This document shows, piece by piece, positions 43,179 to 54,261 of a stretch of 64,000 nt of DNA. Positions within the stretch are counted from its first letter, which is position 1. The number at the start of each line of letters is the position of its first letter. Where the stretch lies: positions 113,420,566 to 113,484,565 of the forward strand of contig CM076846.1 of assembly GCA_039519185.1 (NCBI GenBank), written 5' to 3'. The stretch is from Astragalus membranaceus. Lineage: Eukaryota; Streptophyta; Magnoliopsida; Fabales; Fabaceae. Made by a program: the position numbers and the translations under genes. The notes beneath the pieces are model-generated. The model had not been told where the DNA came from and ran no database searches. It saw only the letters and a list, made by a program, of their open reading frames with translations.

Positions 43179-43669
43179 CGTCATTGTCTAATTTTTAAAT
43201 TGTTTCTGCGAACATGATTGGATCTGATTCTTGTTGGATCCACAGTGGCTTCGAATAGATTTGTAATATGCAATTTGATTCCTGTTATTTCTGTGTTTTG
43301 TTTTAATCGATTCCTACTAATATTTATTTCTGCGATTTGTTTTTAATCGATTCCTTTTAATCGATTTGTTTTGTTTTTGAACTTGATTGGATCTGATTCT
43401 TGTTGGATCCACCATCCTTGTTTGTTTGTTTTCACTGCTTCATTGAGGTTTTAGGTATTTGTTCATTTCCATTTATCTGTGTATGTGATTCTACTAATAA
43501 GTGTGAGAATATTGTGTGTTGGGGTTTCTATGTGTTGGTTCTGTTCTGGGATATTATTTTGGGGTTCTTGTGTTGGTATACACATTTGGAAATACATAGT
43601 TTTTGTTACTGATTTCCTAAGGTTGGTTTTTGATATGTTAAATTTCTGATTAGTTATTCTATTTTCGTT
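42794..43669 (+). other. CACTA internal DNA with CT-rich leader-like start
   Basis: 42789-42930 is CT/CG-rich like a plant 5' untranslated region, with CTCTCCCTGTCACCGTCGCT at 42841 and again at 43090. It continues the 20390-20478 sequence (CT-rich) on the other side of the gypsy insertion, so the gypsy element landed in a leader-like region. A (CT)n run lies at 43120-43172. No gene called. Confidence 0.5.
43120..43172. repeat. (CT)n microsatellite
   Basis: About 26 CT units. Confidence 0.95.
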
Positions 43670-43671
43670 TG

Positions 43672-43812
43672 CAAGAAAAGGAAGCAGAAGAAAGAGGCAA
43701 AATTGCGAATTGTTGACAAATTCAATAATGCTGATTCTGTTTCAGAGAAGAAGGTTCCTTGACGTGTTCGTCGAAGAGATGAATTTAAGTCTTTTGGTCT
43801 TCAAGGAAAGTA
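43672..43812 (+). pseudogene. Possible captured exon of unknown gene
   Basis: Exon-like, purine-rich codons KKRKQKKEAKLRIVDKFNN then a stop after SEKKVP and more open frame to FGLQGK, ending at GGAAAG/GTAAGT (43808-43813), a good splice donor. Gene not recognised. Confidence 0.35.
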
Positions 43813-44310
43813 AGTCTTTTTTGATAAAAATATTATAAGTAGAAACTAATGAAAGATTCCGCTGAGGATTTTAAGCTTGTTAACTGCTGCATTATGTAGT
43901 GTTGTTTCGTTTTGTTTGAATGCAATTGAATTGGATTATGGAAACTTGATGTTATGAGAGTAGGTTATTTGTGTAGAAACTTGATGTTTTTGGATTAAAA
44001 AATTGTCCTTCTTGTTGTTTAATAAACATGTTAGTGTAAGGCTTGATATTTTGATTGAAGCATCTTTGAATGCATGCATCAAATAATAAACATGTTAGTT
44101 TCGGTAGTTTAATTCAAGGTTATTCTGTTTACAGGATTCGTTAGTTTCGATATTAAGAATGGTACTTGTGCCCTCTCCCACAACAGTGACATATCATAAT
44201 CATATTTTGTTACTTGATAGTTAGATAATTATCATTTTCTTCTATTAGATTCATTCAACAAACACCGTACTAAGCATTGGATTTTTTTTATTTATTCCTT
44301 CATAATGCAG

Positions 44311-44397
44311 GACTTCCTAAAGAGGTAATTGAAGACTCAAAATTTGTTCCTCTGAATGAGGAGGATCCCAGTTATGGTCCACCTGTAATTCATGGTT
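44311..44397 (+). pseudogene. Captured exon of unknown gene
   Basis: After a TAATGCAG acceptor, open codons GLPKEVIEDSKFVPLNEEDP then SYGPPVIHG end at a GTTAGT donor. The block FVPLNEEDPxYGPP recalls a conserved plant chloroplast protein motif but I cannot name it. A further exon-like block (VAAKVVPLPKVITDILKG) lies at 45099-45205 behind an ATTATAG acceptor. Confidence 0.35.
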
Positions 44398-45415
44398 AGT
44401 TTTGACTCAATTGAATAACATGTTTCTCTGCCTTCACCAAATGATTTTCAACATAAACACTTATACAAAAATTCTATAGCATTTCCTTAAAATATGAAGT
44501 TGTTCTCACTTTATATGCATTTAGTTTTGAAAATCCAATTTGACAGACTTTGTAAATGCTCAGCCAATCTTACAACACTGATCAAAACTTATTGCTGTAG
44601 AACATAGTCATATAAACATTCACACTTAAGAGATATGCATTTGAACAAACTATGCAAGTGTTATGAATCTGTAAATTCAGTATGGAACTGGCCTAATGCA
44701 TCCTCCCTGGTTTGTTTGACCCTCATTTGGCATCGATCTTGAGATTATTGAAACTATCTATGAATTCTTGAAAATTTATTGACAAATATATTGATATATT
44801 CTGTAGTCACCCGTGCATTGCATCCATTCTATTTCCACAAAATTGTAACTTCAGTATCATGGTCCTTCCATATGTTTTTACTTCTTGAGGTAAATTGTAA
44901 AAACAAAACTCAAGGTAACTAATTCTTGCTTTATCCCCATTATTTAGCTTACCTGCTATTATCAACAAACATGCTAGGATTCTTATGTTGGTTATCTCTT
45001 ACATTGGTTGGCCACATGTTGTTTTGGAAATATTTGAATCATCAAATGTTTTAGAAACATCAATGACTAAATTGTCTTTGTTATATCGACATTATAGGTT
45101 GCAGCTAAAGTAGTGCCCTTGCCAAAAGTAATCACTGACATTCTAAAGGGAAAATGGGACCATGACATGATTGAGCTCTCTTTACCACCTTTGATGACTC
45201 TTGTAAGCAACTTAAATTTTGCATGTTAGTATTATTATGCATTCACATGTCTAGTAATTATTGCTATTTGCTTTGTCTCCCTTCACCCCCCTCCCCCTTC
45301 AACATGTATAATAATTTTTAACATGTTATACAACCTTTTTGTGCAGAGAAGTAAAACAAATTCTAATTGATCTTCAGCATGTATAATAATTCCCCTGCTA
45401 TATATTTTTTCTTAG

Positions 45416-45770
45416 GCTTTTCAAGATGAGGCTACAAAGCAGAAAGAAATGTTAGCAAACGATCTCAAATGCCTTTGGGAAGAGTTAAAACAAATCAGAG
45501 ACGATCGTGATTACCAATTTGGACAAGTACATGCTTTAACTAAAGAAGTAGCAAAATACAAAGAGTGTAAATGGAGATTAGCTGCAGAATTGGACAAAAC
45601 AAATGCTCTCGAGGTGTGTCGTATTGTTTGTTCTCGATCATTTCCTTTTGATGATTAATTATGCACTATTGGGTTCATTAGACTTATAAGATAGTGACTT
45701 TATTTGTAGGAGGCATGTGCTTCTCTAAGGCAGAAAATAAATATGCTAAAAAGAAGAGCATGTTCCCTTT
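45416..45770 (+). pseudogene. Captured kinesin-14 exons (coiled-coil/neck)
   Basis: After acceptor CTTAG, codons 45416-45613 read AFQDEATKQKEMLANDLKCL and on through ELKQIRDDRDYQFGQV to an LDKTNALE end with GT donor (45614). This matches the stalk/neck of plant ATK1/KatA-type minus-end kinesins. A degenerate next exon at about 45711-45770 (EACASLRQKINMLK) ends in a stop. The stalk forms the dimer coiled coil. Same strand and order as the last exon at 46012. Confidence 0.7.
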
Positions 45771-46011
45771 AGGAATTCAAAACTGACATACCTTCTCCAG
45801 GTATTCAAATGAATATTTGCTTTCCACGTTATTCATTCTTTTTGAATACAATAAATTCAAATAATCCCAAGAAACCATGCACATAATTCATCATCCACTC
45901 TAAATACTGCAGTGATCATACATTATATGATATTTTTTAATTTCACAAGGATGTTTGTGTAAAATTTATTTTAAACAAACTTCTAATTTGCTTCTGTTTT
46001 ATACATGGCAG

Positions 46012-46200
46012 CCATGTCTTGGTGGCGACTCCAAAACCTTGATGTTTGTTAACATCTCACCAGACCCGTCTTCAACTGGAGAGTCTCTTCGCTCTCTTCG
46101 ATTTGCATCCAGAGTCAATTCTTGTGAAATTGGTATTCCCCGGCGCCAGACATCCACACGGTCCTTTGATTCTCGTGATTCTCGTTTGAGCTATGGCTAA
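46012..46200 (+). pseudogene. Captured kinesin-14 last exon (motor end and C-terminus)
   Basis: Behind a GGCAG acceptor: [20 protein letters not shown] and [20 protein letters not shown], ending RLSYG and TAA at 46198-46200. [15 protein letters not shown] and SLRFA-RVN are diagnostic of the kinesin motor end; the RLSYG tail is typical of plant ATK1-like kinesins. The catalytic motor core with the P-loop is missing between 45770 and 46012, so no functional motor can be made. Confidence 0.88.
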
Positions 46201-46573
46201 AACAAAGGTCAGCTTGCCGGTGGCTCTGCTCATAAACTCTAACCAACTTAACTGTTGTTTGTGCTGTTTTCTCAGGGATAAAAGAAGTGTTATTTTAGTC
46301 TTCAATTAGTGTAATTGTGTTTCCCCATTTAAGAGGTAATAAGAACCTCATATGTCATGACTTTTATCTTGTTGGAATTAATGCTGATTTTTCTACTTGT
46401 TTAAAGATTTGCGAATTATTTGTGGATGGAGATTTGGGTTGTGATTGCAACTTCAAGTGTAAGAAGGGGTTTTAGTAACTAATGCATCCATGCTGTAGGA
46501 AAATAATATATTCTACAATTCAGGGGAAGCACCAAATAAAGTTTTTTTTTTTTAAAAAAGGAACATTTAAAGT

Positions 46574-46843
46574 TGGGCGCAAGTAACGTCCGACTTTAAA
46601 AGGTTTTCCACAGGCCATAATTAAAGTCGGAGTTCAGAAAAAACCCGACGTTAAAGGTTTTTTCACAGGCCATAATTAAAATCGGACGCCCTAATAATCC
46701 GACTTAAAAACGTACTTTTTAGGTCGGACCTTAATCCGACATTAAAAAAACATACTTTCTAAGTCGCTTTGATAGAAGTCGGGTGAATGTCCGACTTTAA
46801 ATGTCCGAAAGGTCCGACTTTGAATCCCATTTTTCCACTAGTG
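46574..46843. repeat. CACTA right terminal region
   Basis: At least eight AAGTCGG / CCGACTT motifs in both orientations, then TTTTTCCACTAGTG. Mirrors 20100-20255. Confidence 0.85.
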
Positions 46844-46846
46844 GAT

Positions 46847-47623
46847 GCATGTATGGAGAAATTACGCATTTGGACTAGGATGACAATATGAGTGAAATGA
46901 TGTATGAATGTCTCATGCAATTCGTAATAATAATGTTGCAAATGATGAGATGCCTACACTATTTGATAATTTTTCAACATTTATGAACTATGGATATATG
47001 ATAAATGGATTAATGATGAGATGCCAACTCCAATGGTTTTCTTTTTCTAACGTAAGGGGTGAGAAATGCATAATAAAAATTATTATTAGTTTTTTTTTGG
47101 AATAATGCTTTTGTATGATGAATGAATATATAATGTCACAGTGATGTTTTTTTTAAGTGTGGATATGCAAGATGGACAAACAAAGCAAATGATATTTCTG
47201 TTATTTAAGAATGATGAGATGCATGGTAGCGCAATGATAACGGGATGCGTGTGAAAAGGATGATCTTATTTTGTTATGAATGCATGATGGTTTTTGTTTT
47301 TTTTTGTATGATGATGTTGCCTCATGTGCGTGCATATGAAAGAAAGAAGCATGGAAATGTTTTTTTTTTTTGAGTGATTTTATTTTGTGGAGAAATGCTA
47401 ACCAGATTAATAGAGAGAGTAAGTATAATGCCCCTGTGTCCTAGGTGGGTCATGTCTAAATTGGGATTTTCAACATGATCTAGGGTCACTTTAGTGATCA
47501 TCCTTTCGGGTGGCTCTAATCACTTCCTCACAAAGGTCTCCAGAGCTAAAATCCCCTTCATGATATGATTCACAACGGTAGCTGGCTACCAGGTCTGGGA
47601 TACCATAAAAGAGCGTACTCTGG
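46847..47623. other. Tat-element leader or host-site repeat, no gene
   Basis: 46847-47300 contains the repeat shared with 19961-20096. 47400-47623 carries T/G-mixed sequence that, once the element at 47629-51788 is removed, joins 51794, so both are probably leader of the Tat element whose LTR is 52141-54261. No frame seen. Confidence 0.45.
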
Positions 47624-47628
47624 CTGAG

Positions 47629-47849
47629 TGAAATGTTGTGACCAATTCAAATCATGGGCTGCTCCCATTTGGCACATCCATATATATATATATATATATA
47701 TGATTTAAGTCACACTTTTATTCTTTTAATCCATTTCCACCTGCAAAATATAGAGCAAAATAAATCAGTAATTTATATAATTGATAACGATTACTCTAAA
47801 AAAATGACTTAAAAGTAATTCTAAAAATGCATTAAATTAGAGTTTATCA
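47629..47849 (-). repeat. Copy 2 short 3' LTR
   Basis: On minus TGATAAACTCTAATTTA to GTCACAACATTTCA. The same 215 bp (51574-51788) begin the 5' LTR, which then goes on for about 1 kb more. Contains a short (AT)n run. Confidence 0.8.
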
Positions 47850-49198
47850 ACTCCCCCACATTTTAACTTTTGCTTGTCCTCAAGCAAATTTCCTGGCTCA
47901 ATAATTTTTTCAAATAAATAATAGAGACAGTCAAATAAGGAACTCAAAATTAGAAGCACAATGACAGACAATAGACAATATAGCACATATGAGGTGTCAA
48001 AAGGTTTTCCAATTAGAGGCTTATGTCCCTGAAAATTACATTTCTGTGAACAAAGGCACTCGCTCACAATCTCTCTAAGTGTTTAAGGACTAGGGAAAAT
48101 ATACACTCAAGTTTCAACAAAATGCACATTACCATATGTTTCTAATTTGACCAAATCTCTACTAAATAGTTCACATGCATGCAAAAGATTAGGTGTTATG
48201 GGTTGTAATGGGGCCAGAGTGAATTCATGCAGGGTAGGATATAAGAAGAAAGGGATAATCAAAGGGCTAAAAAAACAAGAAACAAATAGTAGCCTTTGAA
48301 ATCATATATGGAGCTCCTATCTATTTTACAATTTTTGTCCAAACTCCGAATTAATGTCACTTCCATTCTTCAATCTTTTTCTATTGAGTTGACCCTTTTT
48401 GATTTGCTTTTTGCTCTTGAGTAGACTCTTTTTTTTTATTTGCCCTTTGGGTCTTTCATTCTTTTGATGTGCCTTTTCCTCCTTCTTGCTTTCTTTTTTC
48501 TTCTTTTTTTCATTTCATTTTTCTATATTTCTCTCGGGAGGAAAAGGAACTTGTAACCATATGAGCCACTCTTATTTTGTTTTTATGTCCTGATGAGATA
48601 GACAATTAAAATACAGGACAAAATTGTAACTTTCAATAGTTGCTCCAAATTTAATTTCAAATGGTTACCACAAAAAAGAAGAAAAAATTATATTTGGGTA
48701 CCAAAGAAATATATAACAAATAGGCTCAAAGGGGCAACTAATGGATACATTCAACAAACAACTCTGAGGCCAGAAAAATACCTAAATTCCCCAAATTTTT
48801 TTACATGATGCAAATCAATTTTCGCCTTGAAATGGTCAAAAGACAAATTCTAGAATGTAGCAAATTGGGAAACACACTCATAGAAAGAAAAGGGGTAAAA
48901 ATTTATGATTTAGTATCAATCCCCTTATGAAGGGTCAGATCTCACATTTAGAAGCTAGTTCACAAAAAGTACTCAACAGGGACAAATGCTAATTATCAGC
49001 TTCCTAAGGACATCCTCACAGTTACAATTAAGCACAAGTATGTCAAGTAAATTAATTATGGGATCCCCTAAAGGCAAAATCTCTATTTTTTTCAACTTGA
49101 AGCATAAGTCATTCAAAACAAGCCAGAAAAAATGCTATCAACATATATGGTGGGTAGGTGCATTAATAGAGGTCAAGTGAGAAGATATACTATCCCCT

Positions 49199-49217
49199 CC
49201 CCCCCCCCCCCCCCCCC
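49199..49217. repeat. Poly(C) tract
   Basis: About 19 C in a row. The equivalent place in copy 1 (23560) has only GTGTGGGGGAGG, so the run grew in this copy. A second run (about 14 C) is at 53836-53849. Confidence 0.9.
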
Positions 49218-49437
49218 ACTAGCATGAAGCATGGTCCTCAATGCAAAATATTCAAATATGAGCAAAAATAAATAAATGAGAGAGAGTAAGAGTGACTTCC
49301 CTGAGAGAGCTTGCAGTCTGAGCTTATTCCTAAAAACAAAATGAAACAAATTAAAAGTAAAAATAACTGAAAATAAAACACAGGTTGCCTCCTGCGAAGC
49401 GCTTGTTTAACGTCGTGAGCCTGACTATAGTTGGTGC

Positions 49438-49773
49438 TTAATCAGGGGGCTCTCCGAGAGCAAATTTAACATCTAATGTTGTGCACCTTCTTAGCTTTCT
49501 AACCATGTGGTTCACATTGTTCTTTCTTTTTCCACGTGGTGGATGAACTTCGAGGGATGGTGAAATTTTTATTTTATCTTCATCCACCACTATGCTAGGA
49601 TCCTGCAAAATAATTTTTTTTTCCAAAAAGCCCTGCATCTCTAAATCACTGAAAATGTTAGTTTCAACCACATCATAAAAACAATGAGAAGTTAAAGAAG
49701 AGAAAATTTCATTGGAATTTAAAACTTTAATCACCTCCTCTTCTTTACCACTCATTAAGGTTAGAGCTGGCAA
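49438..49773 (-). pseudogene. C-terminal third of the gag-like protein (copy 2)
   Basis: Minus-strand frame with LTLMSGKEEEVIKVLN to the basic HMVRKLRRCTTLDVKF and GEPPD end, about 80% identical by eye to residues 245-340 of the copy-1 protein. Its first codons run into the hAT insertion at 49761. Not functional. Confidence 0.8.
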
Positions 49774-50547
49774 AATGGGCCGGGCCCGCCAAGCCGGGCC
49801 GGGTTAGCCAGAAAAATAGAAGGGCTTGGGACAAAGGAATTGAGCCCGTTTTTACATCCGGGCTTTTTAGCCCAGTCCGCAAAAGCCTGAGCCCACATCG
49901 GGCTAGCCCGACCGGGCCATGGGTAGCCCGAAAGCCCGTGAATAAAAAAATTGGGTTACATCATCACAAGTTGTGATGATGTAAGTGGGTTACATTTTTC
50001 CCTTTCCAGGTCATACAACCTTGCATCGAAAACTAAAAATTTATCTGGCTAGCATTTTTTATGGCGTTGGAAAAATAAATCCAGGATATTATAGACGTAA
50101 AAGAACAAATAAAATAGGGGATCATACACATGATAATGCAGACTCGGATAAAATAATCCATAAAACTCACTGATGATATCCAGTAAAACACAGTTTTCAG
50201 AGCATAATCTTCCTCTGAAGGAGGACTCTTTAATAAATTTTGTATGTATATTTTAATAGTATAGTTTGATACAAAACAAAAGGTATGAAGATATTCATCA
50301 AGTAGAGGTTACAGGTTTTGGCTTTCAGTTTGTTGCGCATCATTTTGTCTGGTTACATGATAGTGTCGCTAAAAAATCGTGCATAATGCGGGCTAGCCCG
50401 AAAAGCCCGCAGCCCGCATAGGGCCGGGCTTGGGCCATAAAGGGTGAGCCCGAATTTCAACTCGGGCTTTTTAGCCCGACCCTTAAAAGCCCGAGCTCGT
50501 AGCGGGCCGGCCCGATATGGGCCGGGTATCCCGTTTTGCCAGCTCTA
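49762..50547. mobile_element. Non-autonomous hAT element
   Basis: 786 bp with inverted ends TAGAGCTGGCAAAA(T/C)GGG and the 8-bp target duplication ATTAAGGT (49754-49761; 50548-50555), the hAT signature. Subterminal regions repeat GGGCCGGGC / AGCCCG. Holds a 14-bp-arm palindrome at 49956-49984 and no transposase. Confidence 0.9.
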
Positions 50548-50584
50548 ATTAAGGTTACCTTTCCTCAAAAACTTATTGTGTTAA

Positions 50585-51624
50585 AAACACACTTAGAGCA
50601 AGTGTACTCTTTCGCAGAAGAAGTATAAAAGATTATCGTATCCACAGGGATTAATTAACAAGTACCAAACTAATCAAGATTATATATTGTTTAGACGAAC
50701 CAATAGTAGAGTAGTAATGTAAACTAAATAAAATTAATTAAAAAACAAATAGTAAAATACAAGATTGAATCAACGGAGAGAGGCCAAGGGTCACGGTTTC
50801 ACTTACAAGATTCGATTCCCCCATGTCTAATTCTACCCAAATTCCTTTATTTTATTTAATTACCAATCCCTTTACTAAAGCTATTAATCCGTGTGGTCAT
50901 TCACGATTAATATTCTTTTTCCTAAACTAACCCTTGTTTGGTCATGCAAGAATTTAAGTTGAGGAAAAGCATAAAGAACAAAAAGGTTGAATGATTGGAA
51001 GACTAAATTAAAGTTTGGTCATGCATTAATTATAGCCCCAATTGTCCTATAGGTCCACCAACTAATTGCAGTACGGTCGCTGATCAACTAATTTATTTCA
51101 AGAACAATGAAATAAAATTAGGAGTCATAAATTACAGAGATAAAGATAACCCGGAATAGAGAAATTTCTGATCTTGAGAATTTAGTCTCATTTTTCTGCT
51201 CCAGAGCTCTCTCACAGTGTCAAAAACGGTACCAAATACTCTCCTTTCTCCTTGCTGGTGCTACTGTGTTTCCAACTTTGTGCGGCAGCTAGCTGTGTTG
51301 TGTATGTACGGCTCTCCTCTGTTGTGTGTGCGGCACTCCTTTTTATAGAGATAGCTTATGAGTATTAGGTTATGTGCTTGCCAAGTTTTCCAAATTCCCT
51401 ACTTCACGTTGCCGGCCTTACTGTTTTTGTCATGTGTGTTCCTTTTTCTTTCTTTCTGATCATCACGTTTAATTTCTCTCCATGCCTTACTAAATGCTTT
51501 TGGGCTTTGACAATTGGGTTAATGGGCTGATCTTCTTCTTTTTTAATTTAAGCACTCCTTTTCTTTTTGGCATTGAAATGTTGTGACCAATTCAAATCAT
51601 GGGCTGCTCCCATTTGGCACATCC

Positions 51625-51655
<31 letters not shown>

Positions 51656-51788
51656 TTAAGTCACACTTTTATTCTTTTAATCCATTTCCACCTGCAAAAT
51701 AAATCAGTAATTTATATAACTGATAACGATTACTCTAAAAAAATGACTTAAAAGTAATTCTAAAAATGCACTAAATTAGAGTTTATCA
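50585..51788 (-). repeat. Copy 2 5' LTR
   Basis: On minus from TGATAAACTCTAATTTA (51788) to GTGTTTTTAACACAATAAG (about 50585); corresponds to 20779-22085 with clear divergence and a shorter (AT)n. Confidence 0.8.
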
Positions 51789-51793
51789 CTGAG

Positions 51794-52120
51794 ATTCTCG
51801 CAATAGTCAAACGAAAATCCAGAATGACTATCACTAACAATCTCCACTCGTCCTAGGTTGCTTTCAGACCCGGGTATAAGGCCCCACTCAAAAGTGTGTG
51901 CAAAAGTGTAAGTGAGGTGTGTGATGAGGGCAAAATACCTAAACTAACCAAGCTGGACAAGATATACAACAACAATAACAAAAAAAGTCGTCTACCCTAA
52001 GGTTCAATAATATAAAGAAATGCTAATAAATAAATAAAATAAGAATAAGGGAAGAAACAAAATATTAAATTAACAAAATACTTACACATTTAATTAATTA
52101 GGCTTGACTCTCTTAATTGA
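51794..52120 (-). other. Tat-element leader
   Basis: Non-coding sequence downstream (minus) of the PBS; AT-rich, no frame. Confidence 0.5.
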
Positions 52121-52138
52121 TCCCCAGTGAAGTCGCCA
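52121..52138 (-). promoter_or_regulatory. Primer binding site of Tat-type element
   Basis: Minus strand TGGCGACTTCACTGGGGA, 2 nt after the LTR end. The TGGCGACTC...GGGGA form is typical of Tat/Ogre-like elements. Confidence 0.8.
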
Positions 52139-52524
52139 GCTGTAGCGACCAAAAAATCCGGAGGAGGGATTCATCGAAGTTTTTGAAATGAAGCCGCCAC
52201 CAAAGTTTAGTTTAAGGGCAAACATTGGAAAATCCCTATTGAGTGGATAAGGGGGTTTTGCGGACCAGGTTTAGGCTCGGGAGTCGTTTATAAATAGGGA
52301 ATGTATTAGCACCCTACGACATCCTTCCTAAGGAAGGTTACCTTTTAACTAAATGTGTAGAAAAAGTATTAATTTAAAAATTTATTTTTACCCTTATTTA
52401 CTAATTAAAAGAAAAAGACTTGGAAGGAGGACATTTAATTTTTTTGTTTTCTTTTGAAAAAATAAGAAATAAGAAATTTACAAAAGGACTAAAAAAGGGT
52501 TTTTATTAATGCAATTGACAGAGG

Positions 52525-52578
52525 TCGGCCGTCCTCTGCTCCTACGTATCTCCTGGTAGAGAATCAAATCACACGTAG
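52525..52578 (-). repeat. CTACGT structured motif, copy 1 (other Tat LTR)
   Basis: Stem CAGAGG/CCTCTG around TCGGCCGT (about 52519-52538), stem CTACGT/ACGTAG (52542-52547, 52573-52578), inner stem TCTC/GAGA (52549-52552, 52559-52562). Confidence 0.75.
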
Positions 52579-53009
52579 TTCTTGGGTAGAAAATATTTGT
52601 GGGTTTGGGTATTTTTAATTAAAAATTTTAATAAAAGATGATTTCGTGAGTAATAAAAGAAGTAAGAGATATTGAAAACTGAGTAGGTTGTAAGCAATAA
52701 CAAAAGGGGGGCGATTATTAACAAGGGTACTGTGTTCTTTAAAAGTGGGGGTGCGACTAACAGAAACAACTAAGTTCAGTCTTTTGCGGGTTGGGGGCTG
52801 GTTTGCGTGTGGGCTTGATGTAGAAGGGGTGGTATATGTGAATCATAGGGGGTGTGGTTAGTATTCTGAGTTAAAATTAAAAAAACAAATAAGTGAATGA
52901 GAAGGGGTATAAAAGGGAAACGAGGGTTTTCAAAACCCTAATTCATTCCTCTTTTTCTCATGAGCGCCGCTTCTGAATGTTGGGGAGAGAGAATCTAAAT
53001 TTTACAAAA

Positions 53010-53061
53010 AAGGAGAGAGAGAGAGAGAGAGAACTTGGTTAGAGAGAGAGAGAGAGAGAGA
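53010..53061. repeat. (GA)n microsatellites
   Basis: Two GA runs (about 53012-53030 and 53042-53061). Confidence 0.9.
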
Positions 53062-54261
53062 GAAAACCTGCGAATGAGAGAAGGAAGAAGGAAAACGATG
53101 GTTCATTGTAGGAAGGTGAAGCTCGCGCCAGAGCGAGAGAAGGGAAGATCGACGCGATGGTGAGGTTGCTTTTGGAGATAGACGCACGACGGTGGAGAGA
53201 AAGATTGCGTCGGTGGGAATGGTGTGGTGGTAACGCGGCGGTGAGGGAGAGGGCGGTGTACAGTGGCCGGAGAAAAACGAAAGAGGTGAGGGTGATGGAG
53301 TGTGATGGAGAGAGGGGCACGATGAGGGAGAGAAACAGAGTTGTGGTGAGGGAGAGGAGAGAGTGACGGTGGCGATGGGGGAGACGACGTCGGAGGGAGA
53401 CCTTGGTGGGCTCCGGCGATGTTGTGGAGAAACGGAATCGAGGGGAGAGAAGGAGAGGGATGGCAGTGAAAGAAGGAGAGCGGAGGGGGTCACGGTGAGA
53501 GAGAAAAGGGGGTTCTGATGGTGATTTCGGTGGTGGTTCCAGTGGCGGTGTGGCGGCGATTTGGTGTTGGTTTGCGAAGGTGGTTGGGTTGTTGCGGTGG
53601 TGGTGTTAGAGTGAGAGGGAGAGTTTGGTGGGTGGAGAGTTTGGTGGGTTTTGGTGGCTGTTTAGTGTTTGTTGGGCAGTGACATGGGTCACGGTGGTGG
53701 TGAGAGTAAGTGAGAGGAGCAGTGGTGCATGGTGGTTCACGGTGGTGCGATGGTGGTGACCACCACATGGTGGCCGGAGCTTCAAGCTCCTTTTTTTTTA
53801 CTTCTCACAATTTGTTTTGATTTCTGGTTCTCGCCCCCCCCCCCCCCCCTACTGTTCATTATTGTTTTGTATTTATAGGCCAATTGGTGAGGTGCTGAGG
53901 AGTCAAAAAGGACAGCCATTGAATCTGCAAAAAGACAGTAGCTGGCAATGGGGTGATTAGGGTGCTAGGGAGGACAGAAATTTGAATAAGGAAAAGACAG
54001 CAGCTGACAATGGAGGGAGGACAACACTGGGGCGCAAAGGACGGCATCATGGGAAAAATCCAAAGGACACCCTCAGCTAGGGCAGCAAGCAAGCTGCGCC
54101 CTTTCCCTGTAATACAAAATCAGGTAAAGGCTGAATAGCTAAACGTCGCACGACGAGCGTTAAAGACACGCGCACGCAATTGGAACGACACGCGGCATGA
54201 TGAGAATAAAAACGTTTTTTGCATTTTTGATAAATTAGACGGACAAAATTAGGATATGACA

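Larger units (their letters stand above)
20100..46843 (+). mobile_element. CACTA transposon carrying kinesin gene pieces and nested retroelements
   Basis: Starts CACTAGTGCAAAAAC, ends TTTTTCCACTAGTG, flanked by the 3-bp target duplication GAT (20097-20099; 46844-46846). Both ends have subterminal copies of AAGTCGGA / TCCGACTT (20135-20255 and 46574-46825). Without the nested gypsy element the transposon is about 4.4 kb. It has no transposase but has pieces of host genes, so it is a non-autonomous, gene-capturing (Pack-CACTA) element. Its strand is arbitrary; the captured kinesin exons read plus. Confidence 0.88.
47629..51788 (-). mobile_element. Large non-autonomous LTR retrotransposon, copy 2 (minus)
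   Basis: Same family as 20779-35246. Target duplication CTGAG at 47624-47628 and 51789-51793. On minus: 5' LTR (51788 to about 50585), then directly the last third of the gag-like frame (PBS and gag N-terminus deleted), 3' non-coding region, purine tract, and a 3' LTR that is only 221 bp (47629-47849). Also split by a hAT element (49762-50547). Diverged from copy 1 by many substitutions. Confidence 0.85.
52141..54261 (-). repeat. Tat/Ogre-type 5' LTR (minus)
   Basis: 2121 bp, on minus TGTCATATCCTAATTTTGTC to GGTCGCTACA, followed by its PBS, so this is a 5' LTR. TATA box GGCCTATAAATACA (minus, about 53875). Transcribed part has GA/CT runs (53010-53060), a poly(C)/poly(G) run (53836-53849) and long frames rich in Ser/Pro, which I treat as composition. 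Near its end a structured motif (52525-52578) is shared with the LTR at 57321-61032. The rest of this element is missing or scattered beyond the insertions. Confidence 0.75.

Noticed and set aside
53002..53768. Ser/Pro-rich minus-strand frames up to 163 codons
   Set aside because: They lie in the transcribed, repeat-rich part of a Tat LTR and show no domain.
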